Assembly (NCBI GenBank): GCA_029987245.1
Contig: DALTWG010000005.1
Location: forward strand, 1 to 50,729
Source: Methanocorpusculum sp.
GTDB taxonomy: Archaea; Halobacteriota; Methanomicrobia; Methanomicrobiales; Methanocorpusculaceae
Length of the DNA stretch: 50,729 bases
Direction of reading: 5' to 3'
The position numbers and the translations under genes were made by a program. The number at the start of each line of letters is the position of its first letter. Positions within the stretch are counted from its first letter, which is position 1. Shown here piece after piece: positions 7,778-16,147 of this stretch. The notes under the pieces are model-generated. The model worked only from the letters and a program-made list of their open reading frames with translations. It was not told the DNA's origin and made no database searches.

Positions 7778-8206
7778 ATGGCAAATGGAAAATTCGCAGC
7801 AAGAAAAATGGTCAAATCCGCCAAAAAATTCCGGTGGAGTGACTCAGTCTACTCAAGACGCGCCCTTCAGCTCAAACTGAAGGCAGACCCGCTTGAGGGA
7901 GCACCAATCGGACGCGCAATCGTCCTTGAAAAGGTCGGTGTCGAAGCAAAACAGCCGAACTCCGCAATCAGAAAGTGCGTCAGAGTTCAGTTAATTAAAA
8001 ACGGCCGCCAGGTCACTGCCTTTGCAGTCGGCGACGGCGCAATCAACTTCATTGACGAACACGACGAAGTTACCATCTGCGGTATCGGCGGACGTGCAGG
8101 CCGTTCAAAAGGCGATATTCCGGGCGTTCGTTTCGTTGTCATCGGCGTCAACGGCGTTACCTTAAATGAATTAGTCATCGGACGCAAGGAGAAAGCACGG
8201 AGATAA
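7778..8206 (+). CDS. rps12: 30S ribosomal protein S12 (uS12)
   Basis: A 142-aa archaeal uS12 of normal length, part of the decoding centre of the small subunit. The hallmark segment KQPNSAIRKCVRVQL and the following GDGAINFIDEHDEV and GGRAGRSKGDIPGVRF loops are intact. Start: ATG preceded by GAGG and a short leader. It is the first gene of the classical str-type cluster with S7 and EF-2. Codon choice is visibly biased toward preferred codons, as expected for highly expressed genes. Confidence 0.98.
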   Translation: MANGKFAARKMVKSAKKFRWSDSVYSRRALQLKLKADPLEGAPIGRAIVLEKVGVEAKQPNSAIRKCVRVQLIKNGRQVTAFAVGDGAINFIDEHDEVTICGIGGRAGRSKGDIPGVRFVVIGVNGVTLNELVIGRKEKARR

Positions 8207-8211
8207 ATACC

Positions 8212-8796
8212 ATGGCAGAAGAAACCGCAACCGCAAAAATCCTTCTCTTCAACAAGTGGGACACCTCCGAAATCGTTGTCAAAGACCAGGGACTTGTCCG
8301 CTACATCACCGTCACCTCCACCGAGGTCCCGAGCTCCTGCGGCAGACTTACCCAGCAGCAGTTCACCAAATCCGAGATGGCAATTGTTGAAAGACTCATC
8401 AACCGCTTAATGCAGACCGAGCACAACACCGGCAAAAAGATGATGTGCACCAAGATGGTAATGGACGCATTCGACGAAATCAACAAAAAGACCAAGCAGA
8501 ACCCGCTCCAGGTCTTAGTCGACGCAGTCGCCAACGCAGGACCGCGCGAGGAAACCGTCAGACTGAAGTACGGCGGTATCAACGTCCCCAAGTCCGTTGA
8601 CTCTGCACCTATTCGCAGAGTCAACACTGCCCTCAGATACATCGCCCTTGCAACCTGGAAGGGTTCCCACAAGACCAAGAAGCCGGCACACATTGTCCTT
8701 GCCAACGAATTAATCATGGCAGCAAAAGGCGATGCAAAATGCTTCTCTGTCGGCAAGAAAGAAGAAGTCGAGCGTATTGCAAAATCCGCCCGCTAA
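8212..8796 (+). CDS. rps7: 30S ribosomal protein S7 (uS7)
   Basis: A 194-aa archaeal uS7, which binds the 3' major domain of 16S rRNA near the E site. Recognisable segments are KMVMDAFDEINKKTKQNP, the conserved VANAGPREETVRLKYGG and SAPIRRVNTALRYIA. It starts 5 nt after the S12 stop, with an upstream AGGAG within the end of S12, and is followed 34 bp later by EF-2. Confidence 0.98.
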   Translation: MAEETATAKILLFNKWDTSEIVVKDQGLVRYITVTSTEVPSSCGRLTQQQFTKSEMAIVERLINRLMQTEHNTGKKMMCTKMVMDAFDEINKKTKQNPLQVLVDAVANAGPREETVRLKYGGINVPKSVDSAPIRRVNTALRYIALATWKGSHKTKKPAHIVLANELIMAAKGDAKCFSVGKKEEVERIAKSAR

Positions 8797-8830
8797 TCGA
8801 ATTCACATAAGCTAACTTACAAGGTGTAAA

Positions 8831-11029
8831 ATGTCACGCGGAAAGAAAATGGTAGACCGGATTTCTGTCCTGATGAACGACAAGTCCCACATCAGAAATA
8901 TCGGTATTGTAGCGCACATTGACCACGGAAAGACCACCCTTTCCGACAACCTTCTTGCAGGTGCCGGAATGCTTTCCGAAGAACTTGCAGGCAAGGCATG
9001 CTGGACCGACTCTGATGAAGAAGAACAGGCACGCGGAATCACTATTGATGCATCCAACGTCTCCATGGTTCACGAAGTCAACGGCCAGGAATACTTAATC
9101 AACATGATTGATACCCCGGGTCACGTCGACTTCGGTGGCGATGTCACCCGTGCGATGAGAGCAGTCGACGGCGCTGTTGTCGTCGTTGATGCAGTCGAAG
9201 GCCCGATGCCGCAGACCGAAACAGTTCTGCGCCAGGCACTTAAAGAAGGTGTGCACCCGGTTCTGTTCATCAACAAAGTTGACAGACTGATTAACGAGCT
9301 GAAAGTTACCCCGCAGGATATGATGATCAGACTCGGTCACGTCATTGACAAGGTGAACAAACTTATCAAAGGCATGAACGAAGAGCTCTACAACCACGGC
9401 GGCTGGAAACTCGACGCAATGAAAGGCAACGTCGCATTCGGTTCTGCTCTGTACAACTGGGCAATCTCGATTCCCTACATGAAAAAGTCCGGCGTTACCC
9501 TTCAGACCATCATTGACAAATGCAATGAAGGCGACAAAGAATTCTTAAAGAAGAACTCCCCGCTTCACGAAGTCCTTCTCGATATGGTCGTTACCTTCCT
9601 CCCGAGCCCGATTCAGGCCCAGGGCAAGAGATGCCACATTATCTGGCACGGCGATGTTGAGTCCACTGTGGGCAAGGCAATGTATGCCTGCGATGAAAAC
9701 GGTCCTGTAGCTATGATGGTTACCGATATCTCCTTTGACAAGCACGCAGGAGAAGTCGCAACCGGCCGTTTATTCTCCGGTACCTTAACCCGCGGACAGG
9801 AACTGTTTGTTTCCGGTACCGCAGGCAAGCCGAACAGACTGCAGGGTGTCGGTATCTTCATGGGTCCAACCCGTGTTGATGTAGAAAAAATTGTTGCAGG
9901 AAACATCGCAGCTGTCACCGGTTTAAACGATGCAATCGTCGGTTCCACTGTTACTTCCTTAAAGGAAATGACCCCGTTCGAGTCCTTAAAGCACTACTCC
10001 GAGCCGGTCATGACTGTGGCAGTCGAAGCAAAGAACACCAAAGACTTGCCCAAGCTCATTGAAGCACTTCACCAGGTTGCAAAGGAAGACCCGACTGTCA
10101 GAGTCAACATCAACCAGGAGACCGGTGAACACTTAATCGCAGGTATGGGTGAACTGCACCTTGAGGTCGTTACCGGCCGTATTACCCGTGACAAGGGTGT
10201 TGACATTGTTACCTCCCCGCCGATTGTTGTTTACCGCGAGACCGTTGCCCAGGCCCTTACCACTCCGGTCGAAGGCAAGTCCCCGAACAGACACAACAGA
10301 TTCTTCATGACGGTTGAGCCGATGCCGGAGGCAATTGTCAAGGCAATCCAGAACAATGAGGTTACCATGAACATGGACAACATCGCCCGCCGTGATGTGC
10401 TTGTCGGTCTTGGCATCGACAAGGAAGAGGCAAAGGGTGTCAAAGATATCCAGGGCACCAACATGTTCATCGACTGCACCAAGGGTATTCAGTACCTTAA
10501 CGAAACCATGGAACTTATTATCGACGGTATCCATGAGGCTCTTGCAGGCGGTCCGCTCGCAGACGAGGAAGTGCAGAATGTCTTAATCAAACTGCACGAT
10601 GTCAAGCTCCATGAAGATGCAATCCACCGTGGTCCGGGACAGGTCATTCCGGCAGTGCGCGGCGGTATCAAGGCAGCTCTGCTTATGGCAGGCGACACCC
10701 TTCTCGAGCCGATTCAGAAGATTCAGATTTCCGTTCCGCAGGACCAGATGGGCGCAGCCATTTCCCAGATTCAGGGCCGCCGCGGAATGCTGACTACCAC
10801 TGACGCTGAAGGCGACCAGATTGTGGTCAACGGTGAAGCACCGGTTGCAGAGCTCTTCGGTTTCGCAGGCGACATCCGCTCTGCTACCGAGGGCCGCGCA
10901 ATGTGGTCCACCGAGTTCGCAGGTTTCTCCCCGGTCCCCCAGGGCATGCTTGCTGAAATCGTTAAGGGTATCAGAAGAAGAAAGGGTCTTAAGGAAGAAA
11001 TCCCCACTCCGAAGGACTATCTCGAGTAA
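8831..11029 (+). CDS. fusA: Elongation factor 2
   Basis: A 732-aa archaeal EF-2, the GTPase that drives ribosomal translocation. Visible motifs: G1 AHIDHGKTTL, G3 DTPGHVDF, G4 NKVD, and the diphthamide loop HRGPGQVIPAVR whose first His is the residue modified to diphthamide in archaea. Length is normal. AGGTG upstream serves as ribosome-binding site. It ends the operon before a hairpin-like terminator. EF-1A and S10, which follow EF-2 in many archaea, are absent here. Confidence 0.98.
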   Translation: MSRGKKMVDRISVLMNDKSHIRNIGIVAHIDHGKTTLSDNLLAGAGMLSEELAGKACWTDSDEEEQARGITIDASNVSMVHEVNGQEYLINMIDTPGHVDFGGDVTRAMRAVDGAVVVVDAVEGPMPQTETVLRQALKEGVHPVLFINKVDRLINELKVTPQDMMIRLGHVIDKVNKLIKGMNEELYNHGGWKLDAMKGNVAFGSALYNWAISIPYMKKSGVTLQTIIDKCNEGDKEFLKKNSPLHEVLLDMVVTFLPSPIQAQGKRCHIIWHGDVESTVGKAMYACDENGPVAMMVTDISFDKHAGEVATGRLFSGTLTRGQELFVSGTAGKPNRLQGVGIFMGPTRVDVEKIVAGNIAAVTGLNDAIVGSTVTSLKEMTPFESLKHYSEPVMTVAVEAKNTKDLPKLIEALHQVAKEDPTVRVNINQETGEHLIAGMGELHLEVVTGRITRDKGVDIVTSPPIVVYRETVAQALTTPVEGKSPNRHNRFFMTVEPMPEAIVKAIQNNEVTMNMDNIARRDVLVGLGIDKEEAKGVKDIQGTNMFIDCTKGIQYLNETMELIIDGIHEALAGGPLADEEVQNVLIKLHDVKLHEDAIHRGPGQVIPAVRGGIKAALLMAGDTLLEPIQKIQISVPQDQMGAAISQIQGRRGMLTTTDAEGDQIVVNGEAPVAELFGFAGDIRSATEGRAMWSTEFAGFSPVPQGMLAEIVKGIRRRKGLKEEIPTPKDYLE

Positions 11030-11039
11030 TTTTATTTCC

Positions 11040-11078
11040 ACAGAAGGGATATTCCCCTCGTCTCTTCTGTTTTTTTTG
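11040..11078 (+). terminator. Terminator after fusA
   Basis: ACAGAAG (11040-11046) pairs perfectly with CTTCTGT (11064-11070), with a 17-nt loop. The hairpin is followed by an uninterrupted run of T ending at 11078. The T-tract alone would support archaeal termination. Confidence 0.7.
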
Positions 11079-11150
11079 CGGGGGCTTTTTTGGGTTGTTT
11101 TGCGACAGCAGAATGTTTATCTCCATACAGAATGAATACGTTATGCATAC

Positions 11151-12461
11151 ATGCATAAAAAACCGGTTATCCTCATCGCTATCGCTTTCCTCATTCTGCT
11201 TTGCGCAGGCATATTTTTCGCCCTGAATATCCCCGCACTGCAAATCAATCCGGGCGACTCCACCTACGAAACACGCTATTTCAATCCCGACACCGTTACC
11301 CGGCTTGATATCACCATCAGCCCCGAAGACTGGGAGGAGATGATAAAAAATGCCGAAGACCAGGAATGGCACACCTGCACGCTCACCTTAAACGGCGATG
11401 AATACAAAGAAACCGGCATCCGGACTCAAGGTGGCATGACGTTGACCTCCGTTGCAGAAACAGACAGCACCCGCTTCAGCTTTAAATTCAAAGCCGATAA
11501 ATACGTGAGCGGCCAGAGCTTTGCCGGGCTCGATGAGTTTGTCATCCGCAATGAAATCGAAGACCCCACGTATATGCGCGAGTATCTCTCCTACGAGCTG
11601 CTCAACTGCCTTGGCGTCCCGTCGCCTTTGTATGCCTATGCAGCCGTGTATCTGAACGGCGAATATTTCGGACTCTACCTGATGGTGGAGTCAGTCAATG
11701 AAAGTTTCATCAAACGAACCTATAACACAGACGCCGGCAAATTATACAAGGCCGGCAAAGAGGCACAGTTTGTCCTTGCCTATACTGATGATGAAATCTC
11801 TTCCTATGAAGACATTTTTGAAAGCGCCGTCTCAAAAGATGTCTCAAACGAGGATAAAAAACGGCTGATAGAGATTATTCACCGGATAAACACGGACAGC
11901 AGTCCCGATGCCTGTATTGATGCAGATGAAATAATCCGCTATCTTGCAGCAAACACTGCCATGGTCAATACCGACAGTTATATGAAGGGAAACAATTACA
12001 TTGTGTATGAAGCAGGCGGCAAAATCCGCATTCTTCCCTGGGATTTCGACCGGTCGTTCGGGCTGCACCGTCCGAAATCGCATGGCGTCAGCAATATTCA
12101 TTTCCCGATAGACTCGCCTGTTATGACCGACAGATATCAGGTCGATGAACTGCCGCTTCTCAAACTTGTTCTCTCGAATGAGGAGTATAAAAAATCCTAT
12201 CACCGGTATCTGAAAGAGGCGGCAGAGGAATTTTTGCAGGAGAAAATGGGGCAGGAAATCGACCGGCTCGACGTATTAATCGGCGAGTATGTAAAGACCG
12301 ACCCGACGGGGTATTTCTCATACGACGAATATAAAGCCGGGCTTGCGGAGCTCAGGGCGTTTGCGCAGAAGCGCGCGCAAAGTATTCTCGGGCAGCTGGC
12401 GGGAGAGATTGCGGCTACGCATGCGGGGCAGGCAGAGAATCCGGAAAAACTTGTTGTGTAA
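11151..12461 (+). CDS. Membrane-anchored CotH-family protein
   Basis: A 436-aa protein with an N-terminal signal anchor (residues about 5-27) and an extracytoplasmic CotH domain. Visible family motifs are the GIRTQGG loop (89-95), RFSFKFK (108-114), LNGEYFGLYLMVESVNESF (about 168-186) and ILPWDFDRSFG (294-304). CotH proteins are atypical kinases of spore coat or secreted proteins, with carbohydrate or surface-protein roles suspected elsewhere; the substrate here is unknown. The gene is alone, between the fusA terminator and a putative mobile segment. An A/T-rich promoter region lies at about 11110-11140. Confidence 0.85.
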   Translation: MHKKPVILIAIAFLILLCAGIFFALNIPALQINPGDSTYETRYFNPDTVTRLDITISPEDWEEMIKNAEDQEWHTCTLTLNGDEYKETGIRTQGGMTLTSVAETDSTRFSFKFKADKYVSGQSFAGLDEFVIRNEIEDPTYMREYLSYELLNCLGVPSPLYAYAAVYLNGEYFGLYLMVESVNESFIKRTYNTDAGKLYKAGKEAQFVLAYTDDEISSYEDIFESAVSKDVSNEDKKRLIEIIHRINTDSSPDACIDADEIIRYLAANTAMVNTDSYMKGNNYIVYEAGGKIRILPWDFDRSFGLHRPKSHGVSNIHFPIDSPVMTDRYQVDELPLLKLVLSNEEYKKSYHRYLKEAAEEFLQEKMGQEIDRLDVLIGEYVKTDPTGYFSYDEYKAGLAELRAFAQKRAQSILGQLAGEIAATHAGQAENPEKLVV

Positions 12462-12478
12462 TGCAGGGGCGGGGCGAA

Positions 12479-13084
12479 TTACTCCTCCTCCTCCCGCATC
12501 ATTTTTTTCGCCTCATTCAGTTCCTCCCGCGTTATAGTATGGAGCGGCTGATATATGCCGTTTGGCCCCGCCAGCTCTACAATTTGATATGTCCCGCTCC
12601 GCATCTTATTCGTAACTGAGATAAGTTGAAACTGCATATTTTTCCCATCCGAGTATTTCGGTTTCCTTCCTTTAGTAAATCGTTGATAAAACCAGAGCGC
12701 CGCCGCATCTTCAGGCGACTCCCACTCTTTCAGTTTTTCCCCGCAGTCGCAGCAGAACTTCCGGTTTCCCGGCACCATTTTTCCACAGTGCGGACAGCGA
12801 AGAGTATACAGTTTGTCATCGCACGCAGAGATAATAAACTCCTCCAGACCTGGCATTTCCATCTCTGACTCGCGCTTTGCCAGCACAAATTCATCATAAT
12901 ACCAGTTCTCAATGCAGTCTCTGAGAAGCCCGTCCCACTCATATTTCTGACTGGAAAAACCCCCGTCAACCATCTCAATAATCCATTCGCTCAGCGACTT
13001 TTTTTTCTCTTTTGCCTCCCTGCTCCAGCGCGCTTTCGTCTTCTCAGGCAAACGCAGACTTATCGTACTTGCATCATTTTTCAT
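12479..13084 (-). CDS. Ribbon-helix-helix / zinc-ribbon DNA-binding protein
   Basis: A 201-aa protein. Residues 5-42 (ASTISLRLPEKTKARW, then LSEWIIEMVDGGF) have a ribbon-helix-helix pattern: a short basic strand followed by two helices. Residues 97-114 carry a four-cysteine zinc ribbon (CPHC and CCDC, ligands C97, C100, C111, C114). The C-terminal third has no known fold. RHH proteins commonly repress their own promoter by binding tandem or inverted short repeats. The divergent intergenic region has exactly such 9-bp repeats, so it may control replication or the helicase operon. Confidence 0.72.
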   Translation of the reverse strand: MKNDASTISLRLPEKTKARWSREAKEKKKSLSEWIIEMVDGGFSSQKYEWDGLLRDCIENWYYDEFVLAKRESEMEMPGLEEFIISACDDKLYTLRCPHCGKMVPGNRKFCCDCGEKLKEWESPEDAAALWFYQRFTKGRKPKYSDGKNMQFQLISVTNKMRSGTYQIVELAGPNGIYQPLHTITREELNEAKKMMREEEE

Positions 13085-13124
13085 ACCTATTCATTGGGCG
13101 TACAACGCAATAAATGTTGTTGGT

Positions 13125-13178
13125 GCAATACTTGTATTACAGGTATTACACGTATGACAAGAATTATATGTATGTACG
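13125..13178. repeat. Six in-phase 9-bp iteron-like repeats
   Basis: Consecutive 9-bp units begin at 13125, 13134, 13143, 13152, 13161 and 13170. The core three read GTATTACAG, GTATTACAC and GTATGACAA; the flanking units (GCAATACTT, GAATTATAT, GTATGTACG) are weaker. CTTGTATTAC (13131-13140) and GTATGACAAG (13152-13161) also form an imperfect dyad. The region lies between the divergent RHH gene and the Cys-rich/helicase operon. It may be an RHH operator, replication iterons, or both. Confidence 0.7.
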
Positions 13179-13192
13179 ACAAATATAATAGT

Positions 13193-13393
13193 ATGAAATT
13201 AATTAAAATTTCACAAAAACAGGAACCGCTCTGCGGTGACTGTGCACAGCAGTTAAAAGACGGCTTTTGCAGGAAGTACAACTGCCCTGCAAAACACATC
13301 TACAACTGCCCGTACCAACTTACGAACAGTGAACTTGTCCGCCTGGGATACATGACCAGAAAGGCAAAAGAAAGGGAGGCGGCCTGTGATTAA
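13193..13393 (+). CDS. 66-aa Cys-rich small protein, probably zinc-binding
   Basis: Residues 14-39 contain five cysteines (C14-x2-C17, C26-x4-C31, C39) and a His (H35), a pattern that could bind one zinc ion. The C-terminus is basic. I chose ATG 13193 because the longer frame runs through the 9-bp repeats; the alternative ATG at 13172 is possible. It overlaps the helicase start by 8 bp, and its last codons include GGGAGG, the helicase ribosome-binding site, so the two are co-expressed. A primase-type zinc finger or loader partner of the helicase is conceivable but unproven. Confidence 0.65.
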   Translation: MKLIKISQKQEPLCGDCAQQLKDGFCRKYNCPAKHIYNCPYQLTNSELVRLGYMTRKAKEREAACD

Positions 13394-14885
13394 TCTGAAC
13401 ATCAAAGAAGCCTATGACAGAGTCAAAAAAGGCTGCGACCTGGATACCCCCGAGGAAAGAGACGGCTTCATTGACCGGTTCTTTGAAACCGTCGAAACCA
13501 AAGAAGGCGTAATCTACCGGGCGAAATACACCGGCTTTGCCGACTTCATCTGGAGCAGACTCAGGCCCGTCCTTTTCAACAACACCCTCTACGTCTATGC
13601 CGACGGCCTCTACCGCGAAGACAAAGGAGACGTACGCGGGCTTGCAATGGAAATGCTTCGATTATTTGCCGGCGCAAGCCTTGCACCGGAATGGGCGGTC
13701 GTTCTCCCGGAAACAACCAAACTCAGCTCCGCTGCCGATGAAATTTACAAACAGGCAGCCGCAATGGAAGTCATCGGCGGCGATGAAAGCCCCTTTGACC
13801 GCCACCCGGGGATTCCTTTTGCAAACGGCGTCCTGCACCGGAATGCCGACGGAGTCTGGCAGCTGGAAAAATACAGCCCGGAGATGCGTTTTACCAGAAG
13901 ATTTGCCGTCGGCTGGAATCCGGACGCAGACACCGGGCCTGTACGGGCCCTTTTTGCCGCCTGGGCCGGTGAGAAAAACGTGGACTATCTCATCCAGCTT
14001 TTTGCCCAGGTAATGATACAGGCGCTTCCAGACATGCAGCCGTGCAAGAAAGCCTACATGCTCAACGGCGAGAGAAACTCCGGCAAGACCACCTTCTTAA
14101 AACTCGCCGAAGCATTCTTCGGTGAAGGAAACGTCTCGCACCTGGAACTGCAGATTCTTGACGAGCGATTTAACACCGCCGCTCTTGTCGGCAAATTTAT
14201 GAACACGGGTGATGATTTACAGTCCATCAAACTTAAAGACTGCGGCGTGTTCAAGTCGCTCACCGGCTCAAAGTCCCACACGGTGGAGCCGAAGGGCAAA
14301 CCGCGGTTCAATGCAAGAATCACGGCATGCTTTGTCTTCACCTGCAACCGGCCGCCGGCGCTTTCCAAATCGGTTTCGATTGATGATGCATTCTGGGACC
14401 GGTGGATTTACCTGGTCTTTGGCAATTCCTTTGCCAAGCAGGCGGGCTGGTTCCAAAAGACCGTGACGCCGGAGTTCCTGGAGGGCCTGGGCGTTCTTGC
14501 GGTTGAGTTTGCCGGAAAAATTCTGGACAGAGGGGGCGAGCTTTTGTTTACGCAGGACCTTGATGAGACAAGATGCCTCTGGGAAAACGAGGCGTCACCG
14601 GAACTGGAGTTCCTTGCACAGTTTACACAAGGCGATGCAAAAGGGTTTATCGCAAAGGATGAACTTTTTGAAGCGCTGCATGCACATTACAAGGATGATG
14701 CGGATGCGCTGGCAAGAATTCCGGCAAGCAAGATGGCATTAAGCCAGGCGATGACGAGGGCAGGTTACTCTGTCGGAGAAACCGGCAGCGGAAAGAACAG
14801 AGTGATGTGCTACAGAGGATTATCCTGGAAACCTGATACTCCCTGGGCAAAAAAAGAAACGGTGAACGGGAGTCTGGTCGTATGA
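13386..14885 (+). CDS. SF3-type helicase of phage/plasmid replication (D5/P4-like)
   Basis: A 499-aa protein with a superfamily 3 helicase core: Walker A NGERNSGKTTF (227-237), Walker B FMNTGDDLQ (271-279), motif C/sensor FTCNRPP (318-324) and a DRW arginine finger (338-340). This is typical of the D5/P4 alpha type replication proteins of viruses and plasmids. The first 200 residues do not show a clear primase motif. The start is GTG 13386, supported by GGGAGG 7 nt upstream. It follows the Cys-rich protein directly and ends inside the 28-bp inverted repeat. It is evidence for an integrated replicon. Confidence 0.85.
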   Translation: MINLNIKEAYDRVKKGCDLDTPEERDGFIDRFFETVETKEGVIYRAKYTGFADFIWSRLRPVLFNNTLYVYADGLYREDKGDVRGLAMEMLRLFAGASLAPEWAVVLPETTKLSSAADEIYKQAAAMEVIGGDESPFDRHPGIPFANGVLHRNADGVWQLEKYSPEMRFTRRFAVGWNPDADTGPVRALFAAWAGEKNVDYLIQLFAQVMIQALPDMQPCKKAYMLNGERNSGKTTFLKLAEAFFGEGNVSHLELQILDERFNTAALVGKFMNTGDDLQSIKLKDCGVFKSLTGSKSHTVEPKGKPRFNARITACFVFTCNRPPALSKSVSIDDAFWDRWIYLVFGNSFAKQAGWFQKTVTPEFLEGLGVLAVEFAGKILDRGGELLFTQDLDETRCLWENEASPELEFLAQFTQGDAKGFIAKDELFEALHAHYKDDADALARIPASKMALSQAMTRAGYSVGETGSGKNRVMCYRGLSWKPDTPWAKKETVNGSLVV

Positions 14886-14993
14886 CCTTACGAACCTTAC
14901 GAACCTTTTTTTATTTTCTTGCGCGAGAGCGAAAGAAATTATGTATATAGTATAAGAGTAAGTGGAAAAAAGGTTCGTAAGGTTCGTAAGGTC
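14884..14993. repeat. 28-bp perfect inverted repeat with internal 9-bp repeats
   Basis: The left arm 14884-14911 and right arm 14966-14993 are exact reverse complements over 28 bp, separated by 54 bp. Each arm contains the unit CTTACGAAC twice in tandem, followed on the inner side by a run of six T (left) or A (right). The spacer holds a smaller imperfect hairpin and an AT-rich stretch. The left arm begins inside the helicase stop codon. The arrangement resembles an origin or replication-protein binding site more than a terminator, because the T-run is inside the stem. Confidence 0.9.
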
Positions 14994-15001
14994 CGGTAAA
15001 C

Positions 15002-16105
15002 TCATGAACCACCTGCCTCCTTTTTCCTCCGGTAGACAACCTCCATCTCCCGGACCACCCCGTCGCCGAAAATATCGCCGCCAGGCAAAATCCTCTTCAA
15101 CTCCTCCGGCAGCTCGCTTGCAAGAACATACTTTGCAACCCCCACCGGCTTGTGAAGATCCCTGAGAGCGTATTCAGCCACAATCCCCCGCTTCTCCTGA
15201 CACAGAATCAACCCGATGGAAGGACTGTCCAGAGGAGTCTTAATCAAATCATCCACCGCCGACAGATAGAAATTCATCTTTCCCGCATACTCCGGCAGAA
15301 ACTTCCCCGACTTCAGCTCCACCACAACATAGCGGTGCAGCTGGAGATGATAAAAGAGCAGGTCGATAAAAAACTCATCGCCGCCGACAACAAGCCTGAC
15401 CTGGCGCCCGACAAATGCAAACCCGTTGCCAAACTCCATCAGCGTTTTAATAATATCATCAACCAAAGCATCCTCAAGTTTGCGCTCATCAAACACTTTT
15501 CCCAAAGAGAGAAAATCAAACACATACGGTTCCTTGAAAACCGAAGAAACCGCCTCAGCCTCATCTTCTTCTGCAAACACCGACGCAAAATTCGAGACAA
15601 TCCTGCCCTGGCGCAGACCAAAGAGATTAATGTCAATATAATGCTCGAGCTGCCTTACGCTCCAGCCCTCTTTCACCGCCTGAACGGTGTAAAACTCCCG
15701 TTCCTTCTCCCCGGACAGCCGCATTAAAAGACAATAATGCGACCAGCTCAATTCGCTCGACAGTGTCGAGCGTTTTTGATACATCAGATAAAACTGCCTC
15801 ATTTTGCGCAGATTCGGCACAGAAAAGCCGCTGCCGAACTCTTTTGTCAGCCGCACCGACAGAAATTTCAGCAGCGCTTTGCCATATTCAGCCTGACTGC
15901 CGACCGCCTCAAAAATCTGCCTGCCTACATCCCAGTATGCAAGAACAATCGCATTGTTCACCGACTTTACCACCGCTTTGCGCGCGCAAAGCACTGACTC
16001 GCGCACCGAAGAATAGACACGTTCCGGTGCCGCACCCTCACTGAAATGCGCCATTGAATCAGTATCGGGCGATTTATCCGCCCGGTCAGGAAGTTTGCTA
16101 TCCAT
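15002..16105 (-). CDS. PDDEXK nuclease family protein (YhcG / DUF1016)
   Basis: A 367-aa protein with the two-part architecture of the family: an N-terminal helical DNA-binding-like region (about 25-170, containing AYWDVGRQI and FGSGFSVPNLRKMRQFY) and a C-terminal PD-(D/E)xK domain. The nuclease residues are visible: E211, D248 in DEFFIDLLFYH and E263-x-K265 in VVVELKSGKF. Members occur beside restriction-modification and mobile elements and are suspected defence or recombination nucleases. The gene has AGAGGTGA before its ATG and its own TATA box, and converges on the helicase across the inverted repeat. Confidence 0.9.
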   Translation of the reverse strand: MDSKLPDRADKSPDTDSMAHFSEGAAPERVYSSVRESVLCARKAVVKSVNNAIVLAYWDVGRQIFEAVGSQAEYGKALLKFLSVRLTKEFGSGFSVPNLRKMRQFYLMYQKRSTLSSELSWSHYCLLMRLSGEKEREFYTVQAVKEGWSVRQLEHYIDINLFGLRQGRIVSNFASVFAEEDEAEAVSSVFKEPYVFDFLSLGKVFDERKLEDALVDDIIKTLMEFGNGFAFVGRQVRLVVGGDEFFIDLLFYHLQLHRYVVVELKSGKFLPEYAGKMNFYLSAVDDLIKTPLDSPSIGLILCQEKRGIVAEYALRDLHKPVGVAKYVLASELPEELKRILPGGDIFGDGVVREMEVVYRRKKEAGGS

Positions 16106-16147
16106 TATTCACCTCTGTTTCTGATACCAGATATCTTAAACGGATGA

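Noticed and set aside
14884..14993. Rho-independent-type terminator of the helicase gene
   Set aside because: The T-run is paired within the stem and no T-run follows the second arm.
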